Origin: Scandinavium sp036271055
GTDB taxonomy: Bacteria; Pseudomonadota; Gammaproteobacteria; Enterobacterales; Enterobacteriaceae
Reading direction: 5' to 3'
NCBI RefSeq assembly: GCF_036271055.1
Contig: NZ_DATBBJ010000087.1
Coordinates: 106,750 to 170,749 of the forward strand
Length of the DNA stretch: 64,000 nucleotides
Every line of letters begins with the position of its first letter. Position 1 is the stretch's first letter. Below the pieces are notes generated by a model. The model was not told the DNA's origin and did no database searches. It saw only the letters and a list, made by a program, of their open reading frames with translations. The translations under genes and the position numbers were made by a program. This document shows positions 9,571 through 16,284 of this stretch, piece after piece.

Positions 9571-9714
9571 GGAAGGATTATTCGGAACTTACGTTCCTCA
9601 CCCTTCGGGCCGTTACCTGCGGTAACGTTCTCTCGCTAAAGCTCGAGTCGAACCTTAAAGTCGATGACGGCAGATTTGCAGTCAGCTCCCTTATGATCGC
9701 TCGGGAACCCCGCC
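9571..9714 (-). pseudogene. Decayed tRNA-Tyr with a T-loop insertion (cassette C)
   Basis: Read on the minus strand, 9714 downward starts GGCGGGGTTCCCGAGCG like the intact tRNAs and keeps the D-arm region and anticodon stem. The anticodon position now reads GCA, the variable region is altered, and after the T-arm half GGTTCGA comes a 68-bp insert (9580-9647) before AATCCTTCC. The acceptor 3' strand and CCA are lost. It is the first unit behind the promoter. The insert carries CGTTACC-TGC-GGTAACG, a compensated version of the hairpin in cassettes A and B. Confidence 0.7.
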
Positions 9715-9753
9715 AGGGGTAATGCTTTTACTAGCCTGCTCCCTTTTGGGAAG

Positions 9754-9789
9754 CGGGGCGCATCATATCAAATGACGCGCCCCTGTAAA
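9754..9789 (-). promoter_or_regulatory. Promoter of the tRNA-Tyr operon
   Basis: On the minus strand a -35 TTTACA (9784-9789) and a -10 TATGAT (9762-9767) are 16 bp apart, followed by a GC-rich discriminator (GCGCCCCGC). The sequence closely resembles the E. coli tyrT promoter. The GC-rich discriminator is the hallmark of stringently controlled stable-RNA promoters. Confidence 0.85.
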
Positions 9790-9866
9790 GACTTCCTTTC
9801 AGGAAAATGAACCGTTTGCGTACTTTTTACCCGTAACGTTTAAAAGGGCTGCAATGGTTATTCACC

Positions 9867-10709
9867 TTACAGAATAATTGTCCGATTACCGTATACAAAC
9901 ACGCGCTGCGCGAGCACCTGGTACAGTGCGCGGCTGAGAACATTTTTCTCAACGTCACGACCGGCACGCATCATGTCTTCTGCTGTGTAGGTGTGATCGA
10001 CATGAATAACGTCCTGCATGATGATTGGGCCTTCATCCAGATTGTCATTCACATAGTGCGCGGTTGCGCCGATGATTTTGACACCACGATCATATGCCTG
10101 CTGATACGGACGTGCGCCGATGAACGCTGGCAGGAACGAGTGGTGAATATTGATGATTTTGTTCGGGAAGCGGGATACAAACTCAGGGGTAAGCACGCGC
10201 ATGTATTTTGCCAGCACCACGTAATCCGGCTGGTATGCGTCGATCGCGTCAGCCATCAGCGCATCATGCTCTTCGCGGGTATGACCTTCGTGACTGACCA
10301 GTTCAAACGGTACGTCAAATTTCTCAACCAGTGAGCGTAGCGTGTCGTGATTACCGATAACGGCGGCGATTTCAATATCTAGGCCACCGTAATTGGCTTT
10401 CATTAACAGGTCACCTAAACAGTGCGCTTCTTTGGTGACCAGAATCACCACGCGGCGACGGCCAGCAGGCGTCAGCTCGCGTATGGAGCCTTCAGGCAAT
10501 GCGCCATCAAGATCGGCCAACAGCGTCGAATCATTGAAAATACCCTCAAGCTCGGTACGCATGAAAAAACGGCCGGTACGATGATCAACAAACTCGTTGT
10601 TCTGCACGATATTCAGTTCGTGCTTGTAGCAAATATTGGTAATACGTGCGATCAACCCTTTTTGATCCGGGCAGATGGTACGCAACACTTTACGTTGTAA
10701 TGAGTGCAT
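9867..10709 (-). CDS. purU: Formyltetrahydrofolate deformylase PurU
   Basis: PurU hydrolyses 10-formyl-THF to THF and formate. It supplies formate for PurT in purine synthesis and balances one-carbon pools. The protein has an N-terminal ACT-type regulatory domain (about residues 8-85) and a C-terminal formyltransferase-fold domain with NIHHSFLPAF and the Asp in DNLDEGP. The start MHSLQRKVLRTICPDQ at 10709 gives 280 residues, the E. coli length, with AGGA upstream at suitable spacing; the longer frame to 10772 adds unrelated residues. It is read in the same direction as the tRNA operon downstream, which has its own promoter. Confidence 0.96.
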   Translation of the reverse strand: MHSLQRKVLRTICPDQKGLIARITNICYKHELNIVQNNEFVDHRTGRFFMRTELEGIFNDSTLLADLDGALPEGSIRELTPAGRRRVVILVTKEAHCLGDLLMKANYGGLDIEIAAVIGNHDTLRSLVEKFDVPFELVSHEGHTREEHDALMADAIDAYQPDYVVLAKYMRVLTPEFVSRFPNKIINIHHSFLPAFIGARPYQQAYDRGVKIIGATAHYVNDNLDEGPIIMQDVIHVDHTYTAEDMMRAGRDVEKNVLSRALYQVLAQRVFVYGNRTIIL

Positions 10710-10759
10710 TGCGGGGGAAATCCTGTTGAGGTGTTTGCTGTTTCTGTGTGGCGGCGTGA

Positions 10760-11215
10760 CTAACCGCAGCACTTTTTAAATTTTTTACCTGAGCCGCAAG
10801 GGCAGGGGTCGTTACGGCCAATTAATGGACGTGTACCATCAATATAATACCATTGTCCATTTTCTTTTAAGAATCTTGAACGCTCAATCAGGGCGCTACT
10901 CTTGTTATGTTCACAAAAGCGAGCCACAAAACTGACGAAGCCTTCATCCGGGCTCTTGCCATCATCGGCAGCGAAAATTGTCAGGCCGAGCCATTCGGTT
11001 GTGGCAAAACTTTTTTCCAAATCTGAGCGAAACGTCTGAGGTTGGCAGGACGGATGCCAGGTTTTGATCAGATAATCTGTGTCCTTCATCACAAAGGCGC
11101 AATAGCGCGAACGCATGAGCTGTGATGGCGTTGGCGCAAGCTCGGAACCAGACAGATAACGCTGGCAACATAGGCTATACTCCTGAGCGCTGCCGCAGGG
11201 GCAAAGTGAATGCAT
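10760..11215 (-). CDS. ychJ: SEC-C motif protein YchJ
   Basis: YchJ is a small cytoplasmic protein of the UPF0225 family, of unknown function. The 151-residue protein has a SEC-C zinc-binding motif at both ends: MHSLCPCGSAQEYSLCC at the start and NDPCPCGSGKKFKKCC at the end, the latter like the metal-binding tail of SecA. A central NTF2-like domain carries the stretch MRSRYCAF. GGAGG five bases before the ATG at 11215 decides the start; the frame extends to 11251 without support. It is probably cotranscribed toward purU, 50 bp away. A role with metal or ribosomes is only inference. Confidence 0.93.
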   Translation of the reverse strand: MHSLCPCGSAQEYSLCCQRYLSGSELAPTPSQLMRSRYCAFVMKDTDYLIKTWHPSCQPQTFRSDLEKSFATTEWLGLTIFAADDGKSPDEGFVSFVARFCEHNKSSALIERSRFLKENGQWYYIDGTRPLIGRNDPCPCGSGKKFKKCCG

Positions 11216-11327
11216 AAATGCCTCCCCGAAGGTCTTTAAAGAAGGGCGCAACTGCGCCGGCCGCGATTATGTTAACTGAGCAGTGGCAATGTTGCTACGT
11301 TGGGAATGGAGTTCAGTACCACCCGCA

Positions 11328-12239
11328 ATGAGAAAGCTTAAAATTGGTTTAGCCCTGGGGTCAGGCGCGGCGCGAGGATGGTCACACATCGGCGTCATTA
11401 AAGCGCTACAGAAGATGGGCATTGAGATTGATATCGTGGCAGGGTGTTCCATTGGTTCGCTGGTGGGCGCAGCATATGCGTGTGACCGATTACCCGTTCT
11501 GGAAAAATGGGTCTGCTCATTCAATTCGTGGGACGTTTTACGTCTGATGGATCTCTCCTGGCGACGCGGCGGATTGCTGCGCGGGGAGCGCGTATTCAAC
11601 CATTTCCGCCATCTCATTCCTGTTGAAAACATCGAGTCCTGCGAGCGACGCTTTGCGACGGTCGCCACTAATCTCAGTACTGGCCGCGAGTTATGGTTCA
11701 CGGAAGGTGATCTCCATCAAGCCGTGCGCGCATCCTGTAGTATTCCCGGTTTAATGTCGCCCGTCATGCACAATGGCTATTGGCTTGTGGATGGCGCCGT
11801 CGTGAACCCGGTACCGGTTTCGCTCACACGTGCGCTCGGCGCAGATATTGTGATTGCAGTTGATTTACAGCATGACGCGCATTTAATGCAGCAAGACTTA
11901 ATGTCCGTGAACCTTCGGTCCGATCCGCAGTCTTTAGAAAATGATGAGCCGCTTAGCTGGCACGATCGTTTTCGTGCAAGGCTTGGACGTATGACATCGC
12001 GCCGGACGGCTATTACCCCCACGGCGATGGAGATCATGACGACCTCTATTCAGGTACTGGAAAACCGATTGAAGCGCAACCGGATGGCAGGCGATCCGCC
12101 CGATATTCTGTTGCAACCTTTTTGCCCACAGATCTCTACGCTCGATTTCCACCGTGCGTCAGCGGCTATCGCCGCAGGACAGTTATCGGTTGAGAAAAAA
12201 ATGGACGAACTTTTACCGTTAGTCCGCAGCCAGGGTTAG
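11328..12239 (+). CDS. rssA: Patatin-like phospholipase family protein RssA
   Basis: RssA is a predicted serine lipid acyl hydrolase of the patatin family; its substrate in the cell is not known. The 303-residue protein has the oxyanion loop GSGAARG (residues 11-17), the nucleophile motif GCSIG (Ser41) and the DGA motif with the catalytic Asp in LVDGAVVNP. It aligns with E. coli RssA throughout. The start at 11328 (MRKLKIGLALG) matches that protein, though its ribosome-binding site is weak. rssB follows 89 bp downstream in the same direction, as in E. coli. Confidence 0.93.
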   Translation: MRKLKIGLALGSGAARGWSHIGVIKALQKMGIEIDIVAGCSIGSLVGAAYACDRLPVLEKWVCSFNSWDVLRLMDLSWRRGGLLRGERVFNHFRHLIPVENIESCERRFATVATNLSTGRELWFTEGDLHQAVRASCSIPGLMSPVMHNGYWLVDGAVVNPVPVSLTRALGADIVIAVDLQHDAHLMQQDLMSVNLRSDPQSLENDEPLSWHDRFRARLGRMTSRRTAITPTAMEIMTTSIQVLENRLKRNRMAGDPPDILLQPFCPQISTLDFHRASAAIAAGQLSVEKKMDELLPLVRSQG

Positions 12240-12328
12240 GGCATTTTTCGATTACTTCAGCAAAATCTGACAGGCGATAGCACGAATAGCGTGCCACTAT
12301 GTACTTATCGTTTGCCAGGGGAGATATC

Positions 12329-13342
12329 ATGACGCAGCCATTGGCGGGAAAAAAGATTCTCATCGTCGAGGACGAACCCGTTTTCCGCTCACTGTTAGAT
12401 TCGTGGTTTTCATCGCTTGGTGCACAAACGGTCCTGGCTGATGATGGCGTGGATGCCCTGGAAAAAATGGCAGCATTCGCACCTGATCTTATGATTTGTG
12501 ATATCGCCATGCCGCGCATGAATGGCCTTAAGTTGGTTGAGTCTCTGCGCAACAGTGGAAATCAGATGCCCATTCTGGTTATCTCAGCAACCGAAAATAT
12601 GGCAGATATTGCTAAAGCGCTCCGATTGGGGGTACAGGATGTCCTGCTTAAACCGGTCAAAGATCTCAATCGCCTGCGTGAAACCGTTTTTGCCTGCCTC
12701 TATCCCAATATGTTCAACTCTCGCGTTGAAGAAGAAGAGCGCTTATTTGAAGACTGGGATGCGCTGGTCAGTAATCCTCCTGCTGCGGCCAAATTATTAC
12801 AAGAGCTTCAACCTCCGGTACAACAAGTTATTTCTCATTGTCGGATCCATTATCGTCAACTGGTATCGGCAGACAATCCCGGGCTAGTGCTCGATATAGC
12901 ACCACTTTCAGACAAAGATTTGGCCTTTTATTGTTTAGATGTGACGCGAGCGGGCGATAATGGGGTTTTAGCCGCACTTTTATTGCGTGCTTTATTTAAC
13001 AGTTTGTTGCAAGAACAACTCGCGCATGAAGGTCAGCGTCTTCCTGAATTAGGCAGTTTGCTAAAACAGGTCAATCAATTGTTACGCCAGGCCAATTTGC
13101 CCGGACAGTTTCCGCTGCTGGTAGGGTATTACCATAGCGGAATTAAAAACCTTATCCTCGTGTCTGCCGGACTTAACGGAACGCTTAACACCGGGGAGCA
13201 TCAAATACAAATCAGTAATGGTGTCCCATTAGGGACCCTGGGTAATGCCTATTTAAATCAAATCAGCCAACGTTGCGAATCCTGGCAGTGTCAAATTTGG
13301 GGCACGGGTGGACGCTTACGCTTAATGTTGTCTGCAGAATGA
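12329..13342 (+). CDS. rssB: Response regulator and RpoS adaptor RssB
   Basis: RssB delivers the stationary-phase sigma factor RpoS to the ClpXP protease, keeping RpoS low in growing cells; anti-adaptors block it under stress. The N-terminal receiver domain has the phosphoacceptor Asp58 in LMICDIAMP, the acidic pair in VEDE (residues 13-16) and Lys in LLKPVKD. The C-terminal effector half is a degenerate PP2C-like domain. The 337-residue length is that of E. coli. The start at 12329 has AGGGGAG in front of it. Nearby RprA, which raises RpoS translation, is a functional counterpart. Confidence 0.96.
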   Translation: MTQPLAGKKILIVEDEPVFRSLLDSWFSSLGAQTVLADDGVDALEKMAAFAPDLMICDIAMPRMNGLKLVESLRNSGNQMPILVISATENMADIAKALRLGVQDVLLKPVKDLNRLRETVFACLYPNMFNSRVEEEERLFEDWDALVSNPPAAAKLLQELQPPVQQVISHCRIHYRQLVSADNPGLVLDIAPLSDKDLAFYCLDVTRAGDNGVLAALLLRALFNSLLQEQLAHEGQRLPELGSLLKQVNQLLRQANLPGQFPLLVGYYHSGIKNLILVSAGLNGTLNTGEHQIQISNGVPLGTLGNAYLNQISQRCESWQCQIWGTGGRLRLMLSAE

Positions 13343-13539
13343 ACAATTGGTCTTAATGATGGGATATTGCTTTCCCGGCTTTCAGACTGTGGTGGTACTA
13401 TCGGCAGGATTTTTACGTAAAATCCTAATTCAAGGTTAACGTGTCCTTTTCAGACCAGGTTGAGCAAGCGGTGCTGATATACTCAACACGTTATTAATTA
13501 ACGAGCACGTTCAAAAGTTGAACAGTTCAGGAGATTTCA

Positions 13540-14448
13540 ATGGCTGCATTAAATTCGAAAGTCACTAAGGCCGTAATCCCGGTAGCGGGATTGGGTACCA
13601 GGATGTTGCCCGCCACTAAAGCGATTCCTAAGGAAATGCTGCCGCTGGTCGACAAGCCATTAATTCAGTATGTTGTGAATGAATGTATTGCTGCAGGCAT
13701 TACTGAAATTGTATTGGTGACCCATTCATCAAAAAACTCCATCGAAAACCACTTCGATACCAGTTTTGAGCTTGAAGCGATGCTGGAAAAACGCGTTAAG
13801 CGCCAGCTTCTGGAAGAAGTTCAGTCTATTTGCCCACCGCACGTGACGATTATGCAAGTCCGTCAGGGTCTGGCAAAAGGTCTTGGTCATGCAGTATTGT
13901 GCGCACACCCGGTTGTTGGTGATGAGCCGGTAGCCGTTATTCTGCCTGACGTGATCCTGGACGAATATGAATCCGATTTGTCGTGTGAAAACCTGGCAGA
14001 AATGATTAAGCGTTTTGATGAAACAGGTGCCAGCCAGATCATGGTTGAACCGGTTGAAGACGTAACCGCATATGGCGTGGTTGACTGCAAAGGTGAAACC
14101 CTGAATGCAGGTGACAGCGTGCCAATGGTTGGTGTGGTTGAGAAACCTAAGGCGAATGCCGCACCGTCTAACCTGGCTGTTGTGGGCCGCTATGTGCTGA
14201 GCGCTGAAATCTGGCCACTGCTGGCTAAGACGCCTCCGGGTGCCGGAGATGAGATCCAGCTGACTGACGCAATCGACATGCTGATCGAAAAAGAAACAGT
14301 TGAAGCTTACCATATGACCGGTAAGAGCCACGATTGTGGTAATAAACTGGGTTATATGCGTGCGTTTGTTGAATATGGCATCCGTCATAATTCCCTGGGT
14401 GCTGATTTTAAAGCCTGGCTGGAAGAAACAGTAGGCGTGAACAAGTAA
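13540..14448 (+). CDS. galU: UTP-glucose-1-phosphate uridylyltransferase GalU
   Basis: GalU makes UDP-glucose from UTP and glucose-1-phosphate, feeding LPS core, osmoregulated glucans, trehalose and galactose use. The 302-residue protein equals E. coli GalU in length. It carries the nucleotide-binding signature GLGTRMLPATKAIPKEMLP (from residue 17), VDKPLIQY, and the later VEKPK and GKSHDCGNKLGY stretches. The start has AGGAG at 13530-13534. It ends at a strong terminator and is convergent with hns. Confidence 0.98.
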   Translation: MAALNSKVTKAVIPVAGLGTRMLPATKAIPKEMLPLVDKPLIQYVVNECIAAGITEIVLVTHSSKNSIENHFDTSFELEAMLEKRVKRQLLEEVQSICPPHVTIMQVRQGLAKGLGHAVLCAHPVVGDEPVAVILPDVILDEYESDLSCENLAEMIKRFDETGASQIMVEPVEDVTAYGVVDCKGETLNAGDSVPMVGVVEKPKANAAPSNLAVVGRYVLSAEIWPLLAKTPPGAGDEIQLTDAIDMLIEKETVEAYHMTGKSHDCGNKLGYMRAFVEYGIRHNSLGADFKAWLEETVGVNK

Positions 14449-14470
14449 TTCGTTTACCTGCTGCGTAACT

Positions 14471-14503
14471 AACCGGGGCTCTGTACTGACCCCGGTTTTT
14501 TAT
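14471..14503 (+). terminator. Terminator of galU
   Basis: AACCGGGG and CCCCGGTT pair around an 11-base loop and are followed by a T run (TTTTTTATT), 23 bp after the galU stop. Confidence 0.9.
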
Positions 14504-14564
14504 TGCCTGCGGTAGGGGAGGTATTAAATCCGGCAGCCGCTGAAATTGGAGCTCGATTTCAGGA

Positions 14565-14594
14565 TAAAAAAAATCCCGCGAGGCGGGATTTTTC
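14565..14594 (-). terminator. Terminator of hns
   Basis: The perfect stem AAATCCCGC-GAG-GCGGGATTT has an A run on its left and T on its right, so it can end hns transcripts from the right and also back up galU termination. Confidence 0.88.
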
Positions 14595-14618
14595 AAATGT
14601 ATAACCGATCAAGAAAGA

Positions 14619-15029
14619 TTAGAGCAAGAAATCGTCCAGTGATTTGCCTTGTTCGTCCATTGCTTTTTTGATGATTGCTGGAGTACGGCCTTGGCCAGTC
14701 CAGGTTTTAGTTTCGCCGTTTTCATCGACATAGCTATATTTAGCCGGGCGAGCTGCACGCTTAGCTTTAGCACCTGATTTGCTTGCAGCAGCAATGCTGT
14801 TCAGCAGTTCATTTGGGTCAATGCCATCAGCGATCAGCATTTCACGATACTGTTGCAGTTTACGAGTGCGTTCTTCAACTTCAGCCGCTGCCGCATTTTC
14901 TTCTTCGCGACGTTCGTTAACAACAACTTCTAATTTTTCCAGCATTTCTTCGAGCGTTTCCAGAGTGCATTCTCTTGCCTGCGCACGAAGAGTACGGATG
15001 TTGTTCAAAATTTTAAGTGCTTCGCTCAT
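14619..15029 (-). CDS. hns: Nucleoid-associated silencer H-NS
   Basis: H-NS binds and bridges AT-rich DNA and silences many genes, including horizontally acquired ones; the AT-rich fimbrial island in this window is a plausible target (inference). The 136-residue protein has the N-terminal oligomerisation helices (residues 1-80, heptad-rich), a basic linker (KSGAKAKRAARPAK) and the C-terminal DNA-binding domain with the minor-groove hook QGR at 113-115. It ends in DDFLL, one residue shorter than the E. coli tail. A long AT-rich region lies upstream, consistent with autoregulation. Confidence 0.98.
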   Translation of the reverse strand: MSEALKILNNIRTLRAQARECTLETLEEMLEKLEVVVNERREEENAAAAEVEERTRKLQQYREMLIADGIDPNELLNSIAAASKSGAKAKRAARPAKYSYVDENGETKTWTGQGRTPAIIKKAMDEQGKSLDDFLL

Positions 15030-15585
15030 TGTCGTATTCTCAAACTTATATTGTGGGGTGGTTTGTTGAGCTAATAATAGAGCCTTAATTTCAGATGTGC
15101 AATAGGGTGGATTGTAAGGAAGTCAAAATATCGCGTTAATTACCGATAATAATAAATGGGTAAAGTTAAATTTTACGCGTTAGTTCACATCCTGTGTGCT
15201 TATTGTTGTGCCACGACCGTAAGAACACCCTTACAAAGTATGCCCTTTTTGATGCATATCCATGGGTATATATCTGAGTAAACCAAATATCAGACATTCG
15301 TATTAGTGTGACAGAAGGGTAAAAAACTCTCTCTGTTCATTAGAATTTGAATCATCACAGCACTAAACGCTTATGCAGCCTGAGGCGCATTTTAAGGTTG
15401 AAAGCTCAGGTTAGTCTTAGGAAAAGGGCGAGGGTATAAACGTATCCGTTTGTAATTATAGATAAGTAGAACTTAATATTTCATCAAGGAGAGAAAGGCG
15501 CAATGCCTTTCCTGGGGGCTGAAATTGGCAGAGGGTATGGTACAATTCGTGTCGTTAAATCACGATGACCAGGGTGATGCTGCGA
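15030..15585. promoter_or_regulatory. Divergent hns/tdk intergenic region
   Basis: About 555 bp without an established gene. It is AT-rich, as expected for a region holding the autoregulated hns promoter reading left and the tdk promoter reading right. TGGTACAAT at about 15538-15546 resembles an extended -10 for tdk. A 21-codon reading frame with an AAGGAGAG site starts at 15503 and is listed among the findings. No other motif is clear. Confidence 0.5.
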
Positions 15586-16212
15586 ATGGCACAACTTTAT
15601 TTTTACTACTCTGCAATGAATGCAGGGAAGTCGACGGCTTTGTTACAGTCTTCCTACAATTATCAAGAACGTGGGATGCGAGCGGTAGTTTATACCGCAG
15701 AAATTGATGACAGATTTGGTGCAGGAAAAGTGAGTTCACGCATCGGCTTATCATCACCTGCCAAACTGTTTAATCAGCAGACCTCTCTGTTTGACGATAT
15801 TGCCGCTGAGAACGCACGAGAGCCTGTTCACTGCGTTTTGGTTGATGAAAGCCAGTTCCTGACCCGCGACCAGGTTTACGCGCTGTCAGAGGTTGTGGAC
15901 GAACTGGATATTCCGGTGTTGTGCTATGGCCTGCGCACTGATTTTCGCGGTGAGCTCTTTATCGGCAGCCAATATCTGCTGTCATGGTCCGATAAATTGG
16001 TTGAATTAAAAACGATCTGCTTCTGTGGGCGTAAGGCCAGCATGGTTCTTCGACTCGATCAGGAAGGCCGTCCGTATAATGAAGGTGAGCAGGTGGTTAT
16101 CGGTGGTAATGAGCGATATGTTTCTGTCTGCCGTAAACATTATAAAGAAGCGCTGCAAATTGGCTCTTTGAGTGCTATCCAGCAACGCGTCAGAGGCAAG
16201 GTAGAAGAGTAA
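15586..16212 (+). CDS. tdk: Thymidine kinase Tdk
   Basis: Tdk phosphorylates thymidine and deoxyuridine with ATP in pyrimidine salvage. The 208-residue protein has the P-loop SAMNAGKS (residues 9-16), the Walker B-like VLVDESQF with the catalytic Glu, the lasso-domain zinc cysteines starting at CFCGRKAS, and the substrate loop GGNERYVSVCRKHY. E. coli has DECQF where this protein has DESQF, a minor change. The start at 15586 (MAQLYFYYSAMNAGK) matches E. coli. The protein is slightly longer at the C-terminus. Confidence 0.97.
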   Translation: MAQLYFYYSAMNAGKSTALLQSSYNYQERGMRAVVYTAEIDDRFGAGKVSSRIGLSSPAKLFNQQTSLFDDIAAENAREPVHCVLVDESQFLTRDQVYALSEVVDELDIPVLCYGLRTDFRGELFIGSQYLLSWSDKLVELKTICFCGRKASMVLRLDQEGRPYNEGEQVVIGGNERYVSVCRKHYKEALQIGSLSAIQQRVRGKVEE

Positions 16213-16240
16213 CCTGTTGGTTTTGCTTCTTACAGATATA

Positions 16241-16272
16241 AAAAAACCCGCCAAATGTGGCGGGTTTTTTAT
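16241..16272. terminator. Bidirectional terminator between tdk and adhE
   Basis: AAAAAACCCGCCA and TGGCGGGTTTTTT pair around AATG. The A run on one side and T run on the other let it serve both converging genes, tdk from the left and adhE from the right. Confidence 0.92.
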
Positions 16273-16284
16273 TAGCTTCTCAAA

